Assembly: GCA_015057665.1 (NCBI GenBank)
Contig: SVDY01000007.1
Span: 41,840 to 105,839, forward strand
Length of the DNA: 64,000 bases
Origin: Lachnospiraceae bacterium
GTDB taxonomy: Bacteria; Bacillota; Clostridia; Lachnospirales; Lachnospiraceae
Direction of reading: 5' to 3'
Shown: positions 25,160 through 34,951 of the stretch, piece after piece
Numbering within the stretch: position 1 is the stretch's first letter
How the letters are laid out: the number at the start of each line of letters is the position of its first letter
Notes under the pieces: generated by a model
The model's input: the letters and a program-made list of their open reading frames with translations, nothing else
What the model was told of the DNA's origin: nothing
Databases searched by the model: none
Made by a program: the position numbers and the translations under genes

Positions 25160-26473
25160 CCGTTCTAAATCCTCAAAAAAGGCAGGATAGGAGACGTTGA
25201 CACATTCGCTGTCCAAAATATCTGTCTCTCCATCCCCGTTGATTCCTGCTATGGCAAATGTCATGGCAATTCTGTGATCGTATTTGCAAAAGATGGATGT
25301 ACCGTGGAGCGGATGACCACCTTCGATGATCATTCCGTCTTCTGTTGCTGTGACGTGCGCTCCCATTGCTTTTAAGTTATCTGCCATAAGATCAATACGA
25401 TTGGATTCTTTTACTTTTAATTCCTGAGCATCTTTTATGATGGTAGTGCCATCTGCAAAGCAGGCAAGGAGTGCAATGACGGGAAGCTCATCGATTAGGG
25501 TCGGAATGATACCGCCCTCGATGACAGTTCCATGAAGATTGCTTGTCTTTACTAAAATATCGGCAACAGGTTCGCCTGCTGTACTTTGAATGAGTAAATC
25601 AGAAAGGGCTGTAATATCGTTATAGGTGTTCCCGGAAGAATCCACGTATGAGATATCTGCTCCCATGGCTTCACAGACCTTTAAAATACCGTTTCGAGTC
25701 GGATTGATTCCCACATTTTTAATGAAAATCTCAGAATTTGGAGTGATCAGTCCGGCAACAATAAAAAAGGCTGCGGAAGAAATATCTCCCGGCACAAGGA
25801 TTTTCTGACTGTACAGATTCTCCGGCGGGGTAATAGAGGCTGTTAATCCCTCGGTTGTCACAGAGGCTCCAAAAGAATGAAGCATAAGCTCTGTGTGATT
25901 TCTGGAAAGAGCCGGTTCCGTTACACTTGTAATTCCCTCTGCGTACAATCCGGCGAGAAGAACCGCTGACTTGACCTGAGCGGATGCGACAGGGGAATTA
26001 TAATGAATCCCCTTTAAAGGTTTTCCTGTGATCTTAAGAGGCGCACAGCCATCTCCGTTCATACTTTCAATCTCCGCTCCCATCATGGAAAGAGGAGTAA
26101 TAATCCGTTTCATAGGACGGGAGTTTAAAGATTCGTCACCGGAGAGGGTAGCAGTAAACTTCTGTCCTGATAAAATGCCGGACATAAGACGGGTGGTAGT
26201 TCCGCTGTTGCCTACATCTAAGATTCTCTCAGGCGTAGACAATCCGTGAAGTCCGTTTCCCTTCACATAAATAATGCCATTACTTTCTTCTATGTGAATG
26301 CCCATCTGGCGGAAACAGTTGATCGTGGACAGGCAGTCCGCACCTTTTAAAAAACCGTGAATCTCCGTCATGCCCTGTGCTAAGGAACCGAACATGACAC
26401 TGCGGTGGCTGATGGATTTATCGCCTGGAATGGTAAGTTCTCCTCTTAAACCTGTTTTTCTGGTAAAAATCAT
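25148..26473 (-). CDS. aroA: 3-phosphoshikimate 1-carboxyvinyltransferase (EPSP synthase)
   Basis: The 441-residue enzyme of the shikimate pathway that joins phosphoenolpyruvate and shikimate 3-phosphate. Key motifs are GDKSISHRSVMFGSLA, LDVGNSGTTTRLMSGIL, DISSAAFFIVAG and KESNRIDLMADNLKAMGA. CGAGGTG precedes the ATG. It stands apart from other aro genes. The 334 bp between it and the divergent EF-G-like gene hold that gene's promoter and leader hairpin; the rest shows nothing I can name. Confidence 0.96.
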   Translation of the reverse strand: MIFTRKTGLRGELTIPGDKSISHRSVMFGSLAQGMTEIHGFLKGADCLSTINCFRQMGIHIEESNGIIYVKGNGLHGLSTPERILDVGNSGTTTRLMSGILSGQKFTATLSGDESLNSRPMKRIITPLSMMGAEIESMNGDGCAPLKITGKPLKGIHYNSPVASAQVKSAVLLAGLYAEGITSVTEPALSRNHTELMLHSFGASVTTEGLTASITPPENLYSQKILVPGDISSAAFFIVAGLITPNSEIFIKNVGINPTRNGILKVCEAMGADISYVDSSGNTYNDITALSDLLIQSTAGEPVADILVKTSNLHGTVIEGGIIPTLIDELPVIALLACFADGTTIIKDAQELKVKESNRIDLMADNLKAMGAHVTATEDGMIIEGGHPLHGTSIFCKYDHRIAMTFAIAGINGDGETDILDSECVNVSYPAFFEDLERLSL

Positions 26474-26694
26474 AGTGACACCTCGTTATGAAAAAAAGAA
26501 CAAAAAACTCCTGTTTAGTGGAGTTGTATGTTCCGGCTGTATGATAGATTATCTTTGCAAATCTACAGCTATGAAAAGTTCTGATAGATAAAACACATTT
26601 TACACCAATTCTTCAATACTTGCAAGTGGTAAAGCGGCTGTAGTGTCGCACTTTAATGAGTTAAAATTTTCTCTATCAAACTTACTAAAAAGAC

Positions 26695-26723
26695 TTGTAT
26701 TATTGTTGTTTTTTTAGTAGAAT
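26695..26723 (+). promoter_or_regulatory. probable promoter of the EF-G-like gene
   Basis: TTGTAT (26695-26700), a 17-bp T-rich spacer and TAGAAT (26718-26723). It is the best match upstream of the gene; the -35 is weak. Confidence 0.5.
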
Positions 26724-26735
26724 GTATCTAAGCTT

Positions 26736-26780
26736 GCTGTCGGCGGAAGGTTCACAACACTGTGTGAACTGCCGGACAGC
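26736..26780 (+). promoter_or_regulatory. nested hairpin in the leader of the EF-G-like gene
   Basis: GCTGTC-GGC (26736-26744) pairs with GCC-G-GACAGC (26771-26780). The enclosed GTTCACA pairs with TGTGAAC around a 6-nt loop. The structure begins a few bases after the predicted start of transcription. No T-run follows, so it is not a simple terminator. It could stabilise the mRNA or bind a regulator. Confidence 0.5.
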
Positions 26781-26808
26781 ACAAAAACGGATTAGGAGGA
26801 ACTATAAA

Positions 26809-28896
26809 ATGAACGTGTATACTTCAGACAAAGTTAGAAACGTTGTATTACTTGGACACGGAGGATGCGGCAAGACAGCACTGGTAGAAAGTATGGCATA
26901 TACAGCAGGTGTTATTGCTCGTATGCGTACAGTAGCAGAAGGCGGAACAATTAGTGACTACGATAAAGAAGAAATCAAGAGAAAATTCTCTATCCATGCA
27001 TCCACAGTACCAGTTGAATTCGAAGGAGTGAAGATTAACATTATCGATACTCCTGGCTTCTTTGACTTCACAGGCGAAGTTTATGAAGCATTAAGCGTAG
27101 CAGACGCAGCTGTTATCGTAATCAATGGTAAATCCGGTGTTGAAGTTGGTACAACACGTGCTTTCGATTTCTGTAAGAAATACAACATTCCGGTAATCGC
27201 ATTCGTAACAAACATCGACGATGAAAACGTAAAACTTAAAACAGTAGTAGATCAGTTAAGAGACCTTTATGGCAAACAGATCGCACCTTTCCACCTTCCA
27301 CTTCATGAAGATGGCAAATTCGTAGGTTTTGTTAACGTAGTTAAGATGCAGGGTAGAAAATACAAAGCAGACGGCACATATGAGGAAATGGATATTCCGG
27401 AAGGAAGATTAGATGCTCTTGACGAATGCCGTGAATACTTAAATGAAGCAGTAGCTGAAACAAGTGAAGAATTAATGGACAAATTCTTCGAAGGCGAACC
27501 ATTTACACAGGAAGAAGTTTCCACAGCATTAAGAGCAAGTGTACATGACCGTTCTATCTTCCCTGTACTTGTTGGTGATCCATCTACAAACTATGGTGCA
27601 CAGGCTCTTATGATCGCAATCAATAAGTACTTCCCATCACCACTTGACAGAATCGGTGTTCAGTTCACAGGAACAAATACAAAAGCAAATGAAGTTTATA
27701 CAGCTACATATGATTCTACTCGTCAGACAAACGCTTATGTATTTAAGACAATTGTAGATCCATTCGTAGGTAAATTCTCTTTAGTTAAAGTAACAAACGG
27801 TATCTTAAAAGCAGATTCTACTGTATATAACGCAGAAAGAATGGCAGAAGAAAAGATTGGTAAACTGTACATCTTAAGAGGTAAAGAACAGATCGAAGTT
27901 CCAGAACTTCACGCAGGTGATATCGGAGCGATTGCGAAACTTAATGTAACAAGAACTGGAGATACACTTTCCACAAAACTCTGTCCTGTTATTTATGATA
28001 AAGCTCCAATGCCTACACCTTACACATATGTACGTTACCAGGCTAAGACAAAAGGTGATGAAGATAAAGTATCTGCAGCTATTAAGAAATTAATGGAAGA
28101 AGATTTAACACTCCGTGAAGTAAGAGACGAAGCAAACCGTCAGTCTCTCCTTTATGGTTTAGGCGACCAGCACCTTGAAGTTGTAAAGAGCAAATTAGCT
28201 GACCGCTACAAAGTTGAAATCGAATACATCAAACCTCGTGTAGCATACAAAGAAACAATCCGTGGAACAGTTCAGGTTCAGGGTAAACATAAGAAACAGT
28301 CCGGTGGACACGGCCAGTACGGTGACGTTAAGATGCAGTTCGAACCATCCGGCGACCTTGAAAAACCTTACGAATTCTATGAAACAGTATTCGGCGGCGC
28401 AGTTCCTAAGAACTACTTCCCAGCAGTTGAAAAAGGTATTGCAGAATCCTGCTTAAAAGGACCTTTAGCCGGATATCCTGTAGTTGGTGTTAAAGCTACA
28501 CTCCTTGATGGTTCTTACCATCCTGTAGACTCTTCCGAAATGGCATTCAAGATGGCAGCAATTCTCGCATTCAAGAAAGGTATCCTTGATGCAAAACCAG
28601 TACTTCTTGAACCAATCGTTTCTCTTAAAGTTACATGTCTTGATGCAAACACTGGTGACGTTATGGGTGACCTTAACAAGAGAAGAGGCCGTGTACTTGG
28701 TATGAACCCTGTAGATGGCGGCAAACAGGAAATCGTTGCTGACATTCCTATGGCTAACCTTATGGGATATGCTACAGACCTTCGTTCCATGACAGGTGGT
28801 TCCGCTGAATACGAATATGAATTCAGCCGCTACGAAGTATGTCCAAACGATGTTCAGCAGAAGATCTTAGAAGAAGCAGCAAAAGAAGAAGAATAA
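26809..28896 (+). CDS. elongation factor G-like GTPase (EF-G paralogue)
   Basis: A 695-residue translation-factor GTPase with the five-domain layout of EF-G. G1 is GHGGCGKTALVE (16-27), G3 is DTPGFFDF. G4 reads NIDD (135-138) where NKxD is expected, so the guanine-contacting Lys is absent. The domain IV region GKHKKQSGGHGQYGDVKMQF and the end are EF-G-like. The frame is open from 26695, but TAGGAGGAAC before 26809 fixes the start. Very strong codon bias implies high expression. Probably the clostridial EF-G-2 type; its role in translocation, recycling or stress is not settled. Confidence 0.9.
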   Translation: MNVYTSDKVRNVVLLGHGGCGKTALVESMAYTAGVIARMRTVAEGGTISDYDKEEIKRKFSIHASTVPVEFEGVKINIIDTPGFFDFTGEVYEALSVADAAVIVINGKSGVEVGTTRAFDFCKKYNIPVIAFVTNIDDENVKLKTVVDQLRDLYGKQIAPFHLPLHEDGKFVGFVNVVKMQGRKYKADGTYEEMDIPEGRLDALDECREYLNEAVAETSEELMDKFFEGEPFTQEEVSTALRASVHDRSIFPVLVGDPSTNYGAQALMIAINKYFPSPLDRIGVQFTGTNTKANEVYTATYDSTRQTNAYVFKTIVDPFVGKFSLVKVTNGILKADSTVYNAERMAEEKIGKLYILRGKEQIEVPELHAGDIGAIAKLNVTRTGDTLSTKLCPVIYDKAPMPTPYTYVRYQAKTKGDEDKVSAAIKKLMEEDLTLREVRDEANRQSLLYGLGDQHLEVVKSKLADRYKVEIEYIKPRVAYKETIRGTVQVQGKHKKQSGGHGQYGDVKMQFEPSGDLEKPYEFYETVFGGAVPKNYFPAVEKGIAESCLKGPLAGYPVVGVKATLLDGSYHPVDSSEMAFKMAAILAFKKGILDAKPVLLEPIVSLKVTCLDANTGDVMGDLNKRRGRVLGMNPVDGGKQEIVADIPMANLMGYATDLRSMTGGSAEYEYEFSRYEVCPNDVQQKILEEAAKEEE

Positions 28897-28916
28897 TTAT
28901 TTTGAATGATTGATTT

Positions 28917-28952
28917 TCCCCGACAGACGGACGGTCTGCCGGGGAGATTTTT
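28917..28952 (+). terminator. terminator of the EF-G-like gene
   Basis: CCCCGACAGAC pairs with GTCTGCCGGGG (one A-C mismatch), followed by AGATTTTT. Confidence 0.85.
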
Positions 28953-28989
28953 CCACTAATGTTCTTTCATAAAATGGAGTGTGTCTCAT

Positions 28990-29532
28990 ATGATAAATAA
29001 GGCGATTCAGTTTGCAGTTACCGCACACGCGGGACAGACCAGAAAAGGAACAACAACCCCCTTTATCCTTCATCCGATGGAGGTGGGAGTCATTGTGTCT
29101 ACATTAACTTCTGATGAAGAGATTATCAGTGCAGGAATTCTGCATGATACGGTAGAAGATTGTCCGCACATCTCTATCGAAGATATCCGTAGAGAGTTTG
29201 GAGACAGGATTGCCCATATGGTTGACTGTGAAAGTGAAGACAAATCCAAAACATGGCTGGAACGTAAGGCTCATACTATAGAACATTTGAAGGAAGATGC
29301 TTCTATGGAGGTTCGTTATATCGCTATGGGAGACAAGCTTGCCAATATCCGCTCCCTCGTAAGAGATTATGAGCAGGTGGGAGAGGAACTTTGGAAGCGT
29401 TTTAACATGAAAGATCCGAAGATGCAGGGCTGGTATTATCGATCCCTCATTGATAGTCTTTCTTGTCTGAAAGGATGCGCTGCATATGAGGAATATGTGG
29501 AACTGGTAAACAGGTTATTTAAAGAAGAATAA
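28990..29532 (+). CDS. HD-domain phosphohydrolase, small (p)ppGpp hydrolase-like
   Basis: A 180-residue protein resembling the HD hydrolase half of RelA/SpoT and MESH1-type enzymes. Motifs: FAVTAHAGQTRKGTTTPFILHP, GILHDTVEDC with the HD pair, and AMGDKLANIRSLVRDY. No synthetase or TGS domain is present. GGAG lies about 10 bp before the ATG at 28990; a GTG at 28981 is less well placed. Hydrolysis of (p)ppGpp is the family expectation, not shown. Confidence 0.8.
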   Translation: MINKAIQFAVTAHAGQTRKGTTTPFILHPMEVGVIVSTLTSDEEIISAGILHDTVEDCPHISIEDIRREFGDRIAHMVDCESEDKSKTWLERKAHTIEHLKEDASMEVRYIAMGDKLANIRSLVRDYEQVGEELWKRFNMKDPKMQGWYYRSLIDSLSCLKGCAAYEEYVELVNRLFKEE

Positions 29533-29655
29533 TATAGTAAAGATATTTAAGGACTGGAATTGTTTTGTTCCGGTCCTTTCATAATAGGATGACCGGAATA
29601 TAAGAAATCTGCCGCAGAGAATGCCTAATGGTGAGAAAATGTAAAGGAGAAAAAC

Positions 29656-29871
29656 ATGTTCATACAAGACGATAATACCTACAATGATATCCGTGAGAAA
29701 TCTCTCATGCAATGGCTTTCAGAGCTGGAACAGCATGAAGATATCGCTGTTCGGGGAGGAGTAAAGCTTTGCCGGGAATATGTACAGTATCTTCATGAGA
29801 AAGCAAAGAAACTGGAAGAAGAATGTGAACTGAAGAATCAGTATTTAAAGAAGATGGCAAAGAAGCAATAA
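29656..29871 (+). CDS. small coiled-coil hypothetical protein
   Basis: A 71-residue charged protein. The C-terminal half (EYVQYLHEKAKKLEEECELK) is a clear amphipathic coiled coil. AAAGGAG precedes the ATG at 9 bp. Family unknown. It lies 33 bp upstream of the next gene and is probably co-transcribed with it. Confidence 0.65.
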   Translation: MFIQDDNTYNDIREKSLMQWLSELEQHEDIAVRGGVKLCREYVQYLHEKAKKLEEECELKNQYLKKMAKKQ

Positions 29872-29904
29872 TAGAAATCATACAAAAAGGGCGGGAATGT
29901 TAGA

Positions 29905-30948
29905 ATGAACTATCAATATTTTCAACATCTATACCGGCAGTCTCTATATGATGAGATTAAAATAATCGGCAAAGATATCAAGAGGGACGAAGGATGGTAT
30001 CATATCTTAGGGATGACATTGAAAAATAAACAGGCATTTTTATGTGTGATAGAAATGATGGATTATACATGGGAAGAAGAGGAATGCTGTCTGGAGGACC
30101 GTACACCGCGCCATTCCATGAAACATCATATGGAAACACAAAGAAGGGAAAGCTTGTTTCTTCGCATTCGGGAATTGCAATGCAAAGACTATACCTGCCG
30201 GATAGCCGGGGCATCATCCGGCTCCATAAAGCATAGTGATTATGGAGAAGCATATTTTATGTTTCTGCGTATGGTTGAAGCTGGATGGAAGCTTTCAGAG
30301 GAATCTGTGTTTTATGACATGGAGTGGGATTCCTGCAGTATCACAAATGTTGAGCTGGAAGGGGAATACGATCATCTTCCGGAGTGGACAGAGGATATGC
30401 AGGCACTTGTTTATACTAAGCAGCAAGGCGGCATCATAGAACAGCCCGTTCTTCTGGAATGCGGAAAAACAAAAGAACTGGAATTCTCATTAAGTGACGG
30501 AACACCGGCACATTGTTATATCAATAAAGTTTTTGTTTTTAACATGTGGGAAGAACAGGAGAAAAAATTCGCAGATCCTAATTACAAAGCCCGGATATTA
30601 GAGCACATTTCGGAAGAAGAATTTGAGGAAATGAAGAAAAACTGTTTTAAAGCATTAGAGGAACAGTGTCCGAAAGAACAGTGTTTTGTGGCTATATATT
30701 ATGAATGTAATCCGGAAGTAAACTTAAATTTCTACGACACCGAATATCTAGATACAATACCGGAACCAAGAGAAGGAAGCTGTTCTTCCATGGCTGTTAT
30801 GCTAAGGCCGGAACAAAAAACAGGAGTACATGGTCTTCCTTTAAAAGGAGCAGTAATTCAGAAGCCGGTTTCAAAGGATACGGATAGCTTAGAAGCAGAA
30901 TTGTTCTCCTATAACAAAAAGGTTGAACAGAAGATAGAACAGTTATAG
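29905..30948 (+). CDS. hypothetical protein (unknown family)
   Basis: A 347-residue soluble, acidic protein rich in Glu, Trp, Tyr and Cys. No membrane segment, signal or catalytic motif that I know. The middle (WDSCSITNVELEGEYDHLPE) and end (VAIYYECNPEVNLNFYDTEY) look globular. GGGCGGG lies before the ATG. Followed by a terminator. Function not assigned. Confidence 0.65.
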   Translation: MNYQYFQHLYRQSLYDEIKIIGKDIKRDEGWYHILGMTLKNKQAFLCVIEMMDYTWEEEECCLEDRTPRHSMKHHMETQRRESLFLRIRELQCKDYTCRIAGASSGSIKHSDYGEAYFMFLRMVEAGWKLSEESVFYDMEWDSCSITNVELEGEYDHLPEWTEDMQALVYTKQQGGIIEQPVLLECGKTKELEFSLSDGTPAHCYINKVFVFNMWEEQEKKFADPNYKARILEHISEEEFEEMKKNCFKALEEQCPKEQCFVAIYYECNPEVNLNFYDTEYLDTIPEPREGSCSSMAVMLRPEQKTGVHGLPLKGAVIQKPVSKDTDSLEAELFSYNKKVEQKIEQL

Positions 30949-30986
30949 CAGAAAATCAGTCTGTTATATAATAATCTATTTCGAAA

Positions 30987-31030
30987 AAAGAAACGGAATG
31001 TTTTCTGAAAACATTCCGCTTCTTTTCTTT
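30987..31030. terminator. bidirectional terminator
   Basis: An 11-bp perfect stem CGGAATGTTTT with AAAACATTCCG and a 3-nt loop, flanked by GAAAAAAG on the left and TTCTTTTCTTTTT on the right. Serves the genes converging from 30948 and 31065. Confidence 0.88.
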
Positions 31031-31064
31031 TTATAATTATCCTGCAATAGATGGATTTCCTGTT

Positions 31065-32573
31065 TTAAAGATCTTTATAGAGCTCTGTATATTTTTCCTT
31101 CAAGTAGTCTACATAATACTGAGGATTAAATTCTTCTCCCATCATATCTTTTAACAGTTCATTCGTTGTCTTTGTCTTACCAAATCTGTGAATATGCTCT
31201 GTCAGATAATCGTTGATTGGCTTAAAGTTACCTTCTTCCAGATACTGATCAAGAGGCATTACTCGTCTTAACTGAGCCTGAATCTGGGCTGCGATAGCTG
31301 TTCCTAATGCATAGGAAGGGAAGTAGCCAAAAGAACCGGTTGCCCAATGGATGTCCTGAAGAATGCCTTCTGTGTCTGTAGATGGAGTAACGCCTAAATA
31401 TTCTTCGTATTTCTGATTCCAGATAGAAGGAAGTTCATCGATAGAGACATTTTCTTCAAAAATCATTTTTTCCACTTCGTAGCGGACCATAATATGGAGA
31501 CAGTAGGTAAGCTCGTCTGCCTCTGTACGAATCAGACTTGGTGTTGCCTTGTTGATTCCAAGAATGAAATCATCAAGGCTGATATCAGAAAGATTCTCTG
31601 GATAGGTTTCTTTTAACTTGTCAAAAAGAGGAATCCAGAATTTACGGCTTCGGCCGAAGTTGTTTTCAAAAAGTCTGGACTGGCCTTCGTGCATTCCCAT
31701 GGAAACACCGGTTCCTACAGGGGTGCCGTTGATGTCATCAGAGATGTGTTGTTCGTAAAGGGCGTGTCCGGATTCGTGAATCGTAGAAAAGATAGCACTT
31801 TCCAGATTATCCTCATGATAGTGGGTCGTAATACGAACGTCACGGTTGTGAAGGTTTGTAGTAAATGGATGAGCGCTTTCCTTGATAACGCCCCGGTTAA
31901 AATCAAAGCCAACATGTTCTGCAATCCTACGGTTGAATACTTTCTGTTTTTCAATCGGGTATTGTCTGTGATTGTAATCCTTGTTAATGTTGTCCTTTTT
32001 CTTAACCACCATCTGCAGGAGGGGAACAATTTCATTTTTCAGGTTTTCGAAAAAGAGATCAAGCTCCTTCATGGTAAATCCTTCTTCGAAATCGTTGAGA
32101 AGGAGATTGTAAGGTCTCATGTCTTTATCTGACGCTTCAAGACGGTATTTGATGAATTTCTTTTGATAGTCGATGATTTCTTTTAAAACAGGGGCAAAAC
32201 TTTCGTAATCATTGTTGTTCTTTGCTTTTGTCCAGATAGAAGGACCGCGTGCAGTAAGGCCGCGGAATGCCTGATAATCTTCTTGGGGAATTGGCTCCAT
32301 GTCATCAAACTGCTTTCTTAATTCTTTTACAATGGAAGCTTCCTGAGCTGTTAAGTCAGTTTCATCGGAGAGTTTCCATAAAAGCTCCTTTACAGTATCA
32401 TTTATAATAGTTTTATAATATTCTGTGGAGAGAATTTCAACTGCTTTGGCATTCATCTCTTCTGCATCTGGAGGAGCCTCTGTCTCAGCATCCCATTCGA
32501 ATAAAACGAGGGCACTGTTCAGTGCGTAGGCTTTATCGAGCCATGGAGTGAGTTCTTTAAATAAAGGGTTCAT
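31065..32573 (-). CDS. M32-family metallocarboxypeptidase
   Basis: A 502-residue zinc carboxypeptidase of the thermostable Taq type, which trims C-terminal residues from peptides in the cytoplasm. The zinc site is His266-Glu-Ser-Gly-His270 in IFSTIHESGHALYEQ; DVRITTHYHEDNLESAIFS before it and GMHEGQSRLFENNFGRS after it are family signatures. No signal peptide. AAGGAAA precedes the ATG. Normal length for the family. Confidence 0.94.
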   Translation of the reverse strand: MNPLFKELTPWLDKAYALNSALVLFEWDAETEAPPDAEEMNAKAVEILSTEYYKTIINDTVKELLWKLSDETDLTAQEASIVKELRKQFDDMEPIPQEDYQAFRGLTARGPSIWTKAKNNNDYESFAPVLKEIIDYQKKFIKYRLEASDKDMRPYNLLLNDFEEGFTMKELDLFFENLKNEIVPLLQMVVKKKDNINKDYNHRQYPIEKQKVFNRRIAEHVGFDFNRGVIKESAHPFTTNLHNRDVRITTHYHEDNLESAIFSTIHESGHALYEQHISDDINGTPVGTGVSMGMHEGQSRLFENNFGRSRKFWIPLFDKLKETYPENLSDISLDDFILGINKATPSLIRTEADELTYCLHIMVRYEVEKMIFEENVSIDELPSIWNQKYEEYLGVTPSTDTEGILQDIHWATGSFGYFPSYALGTAIAAQIQAQLRRVMPLDQYLEEGNFKPINDYLTEHIHRFGKTKTTNELLKDMMGEEFNPQYYVDYLKEKYTELYKDL

Positions 32574-32687
32574 GGACGGTTTTTCCTTTCTGTCAGTAAT
32601 TCGTCATATAGTTATATTATAAACGATTTCTTTGTTTTTTACTATACATAAGAGGGGACATTTGTTGAAAAAATCTCATAAGAGTAC

Positions 32688-32735
32688 AAAAAAATCCGGC
32701 AGATCGTCTAATCATTCTTAAAACGATTTGCCGGA
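32688..32735 (-). terminator. terminator of the SH3/NlpC gene
   Basis: On the minus strand TCCGGCAAATCGT pairs with ACGATCTGCCGGA (one mismatch), followed by seven T. Confidence 0.9.
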
Positions 32736-32764
32736 AGCTTTGTTATATTCAGCTAGTAGAATCA

Positions 32765-33790
32765 CTAGTTCATGATTCTTCTGATAGCAACAATGTTTCT
32801 GTATGCTGCATTGTAAGAAATCTTAATTCCATCTCTTTCGTTGCTTGCATGGATGATCATGTTGTTGCCCATGTAAATAGCTACGTGACCGGAATAACAG
32901 ATTAAGTCGCCAGGTTTTGCTTCGGATAAACTTGCAACTTTTGTACCTGCACTTCTCTGAGCAGAAGATGTTCTTGGAAGAGAGTAACCAAAGTGTCTGT
33001 AAACACCCATTGTGAAGCCGGAGCAGTCAGTTCCGTTTGTTAAGCTTGTTCCGCCGAAACGATAACGGTTGCCAAGGAACTGTTTTGCATATTCTACAAC
33101 TGCAACACCGCCTGCACCTTCCATTTCATCAAATGTGATGTATTCTGCAGCAATGTAACCAATCTTGCCGTTATGTCTTACTTTGTATCGGTCAGTTACT
33201 TTCGCAAGTACAGTGATTTCATCGCCCTGGTTTAATTTGTCGATAGAAACAGATTCAGGACTTAAACCGATTCGTACGTTAACTCCGCTGCCTTTACAGT
33301 AAGCTGTTAACTGATAAGTAAGATTGGATGATTTTACGTATCCGATTGTGCCGTTTATATCAACTTTTGTCCAATCACCGGATTCGGAAAGGACAGTAAC
33401 GGAATCTCCCATATTTAACTGCATGATAGATTCGGATTCTTTAGTTGCTGCTGTTCTTACGTTTAATTTATCTTCTTTAGAGTAAGCAACGTTTTCTGTG
33501 GAGATGTAGATTTTCTTAACATATCCTGTTGCGTCACCTGTTGTTACTTTATACCAATCATCAATGGAGCCAAGGATTTCTACGCTGTCGCCTGCGTTGA
33601 TTTCTTTTAAAATTTCTGATTCTGTGCTTGTGTTTGCTCTAATATTAAGTTCGTTGGCTGTAGAATAGCCTGTCAGTTCTGCTGCGTTTACCTGATTAGC
33701 TGGGGACATAGACTGAAGAAAACATGTCATTCCGAAGAATGAAAGAACGAAAAATGTAGTTTTTAATGGTTTGATAAATTGTTTTTTCAT
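32765..33790 (-). CDS. secreted SH3-domain NlpC/P60 peptidoglycan hydrolase
   Basis: A 341-residue secreted wall endopeptidase. A signal peptide (to about VNAA, residue 37) is followed by three bacterial SH3 domains (about 40-100, 103-160, 163-222) that bind the wall, and a C-terminal NlpC/P60 domain. The catalytic triad is visible: Cys256 in TDCSGF, His302 in GHVAIY and His314 in IIHAS. TAAGGAGGTAC fixes the start at 33790. It probably cleaves the gamma-D-Glu to diamino acid bond in stem peptides during growth or cell separation. No known operator seen upstream. Confidence 0.93.
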   Translation of the reverse strand: MKKQFIKPLKTTFFVLSFFGMTCFLQSMSPANQVNAAELTGYSTANELNIRANTSTESEILKEINAGDSVEILGSIDDWYKVTTGDATGYVKKIYISTENVAYSKEDKLNVRTAATKESESIMQLNMGDSVTVLSESGDWTKVDINGTIGYVKSSNLTYQLTAYCKGSGVNVRIGLSPESVSIDKLNQGDEITVLAKVTDRYKVRHNGKIGYIAAEYITFDEMEGAGGVAVVEYAKQFLGNRYRFGGTSLTNGTDCSGFTMGVYRHFGYSLPRTSSAQRSAGTKVASLSEAKPGDLICYSGHVAIYMGNNMIIHASNERDGIKISYNAAYRNIVAIRRIMN

Positions 33791-34025
33791 TTTGTACCTC
33801 CTTAAACCTTCCCTAGAATACATAATAAATGTGTCTAAATTGTGAACTTTTTAATAAGTTTGTAATATTTTCGAGAGAAAAGTAACATTTTGTGAAAAGT
33901 TACGACATAAAACCCGTAATATGTGGATGAAATAGTGCAAAATGTTGGCAGATGAATAAAACAGACTAAAAAAGTGAATCATTATCTTGTGACGAATGAA
34001 TGACAGAAGAAACGAGGTAATGATT

Positions 34026-34802
34026 ATGGCATTAAATAAGGTTGAAATCTGTGGAGTCAATACATCAAAACTTCCGCTCCTGACACTGGAAGAAAAAGAA
34101 AGACTGTTTGAAAAAATCGAGCAGGGGGACAAAAAAGCAAGAGAGCATTTTATAAAAGGTAATTTGAGGCTGGTATTAAGTGTAATCCAGCGTTTTTCCG
34201 GAAATGGGGAGAATGCGGATGATCTGTTCCAGGTGGGTTGTATTGGGCTGATGAAGGCAATTGATAATTTTGACCGGAGTCTTGACGTAAAGTTTTCGAC
34301 TTATGCAGTGCCGATGATTATTGGAGAAGTGAGAAGGTATTTAAGAGATAACAATGCAATAAGAGTGAGCAGATCTTTAAGAGACACCGCTTATAAAGCG
34401 ATTTATGCCAGAGAGAATTTTATTAAAGAATATGACAGAGATCCTACCATGGAGGAACTGGCAAAGGAGATTGGTATGACGAAAGAGGAGGTGGTGTATG
34501 CCTTGGATGCCATTGCCTGTCCTTTGTCTCTATATGAGCCGGTCTATCAGGAAGGGGGAGATACACTCTATATTATGGATCAGGTCAGTGACAAAAAGAA
34601 CAGGGAGGAGAACTGGGTAGAGCATATTTCCTTAAGGGAGGCTATGAAACGGTTGTCAGACAGAGAATATAATATCATTAAACTGCGTTTTTTTGAAGGG
34701 AAGACTCAGACAGAAGTAGCGGAAGAAATCAGTATTTCCCAGGCTCAGGTCAGCAGACTGGAAAAAGCAGCATTAAAAAGTATGAGAAACTACCTTATAT
34801 AA
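34026..34802 (+). CDS. sigG: RNA polymerase sporulation sigma factor SigG
   Basis: A 258-residue late forespore sigma factor. The N-terminus MALNKVEICGVNTSKLPLLT is the SigG hallmark that binds the anti-sigma factor; region 2 (NLRLVLSVIQRFSGNGENAD, then DLFQVGCIGLMKAIDNFD) and region 4 (QTEVAEEISISQAQVSRLEK) follow. GAGGT lies 7 bp before the ATG at 34026; the open frame reaches back to 33996 without a better site. In many relatives sigG sits directly behind sigE; here it is alone, about 18 kb from sigE. A forespore-type promoter is expected upstream but no convincing match was found. Confidence 0.94.
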   Translation: MALNKVEICGVNTSKLPLLTLEEKERLFEKIEQGDKKAREHFIKGNLRLVLSVIQRFSGNGENADDLFQVGCIGLMKAIDNFDRSLDVKFSTYAVPMIIGEVRRYLRDNNAIRVSRSLRDTAYKAIYARENFIKEYDRDPTMEELAKEIGMTKEEVVYALDAIACPLSLYEPVYQEGGDTLYIMDQVSDKKNREENWVEHISLREAMKRLSDREYNIIKLRFFEGKTQTEVAEEISISQAQVSRLEKAALKSMRNYLI

Positions 34803-34951
34803 ATATAAATAGGATAGAAAAAGGGGACAAAAGAAAGCCGGAGGCAGGGATTTTGTCCCATTACTTGTTTTTATGACGGTCTTTTGATATGATATAGAAA
34901 TATGATATAGAAAATTTGTTTATAGAATTAGAAATAGAAAGAGGTACGAAA

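Noticed and set aside
33950..34000. Sigma-F/sigma-G promoter upstream of sigG
   Set aside because: CATTATC and a GAATA-like -35 are visible, but the spacing of 21 bp is wrong and no better pair was found.
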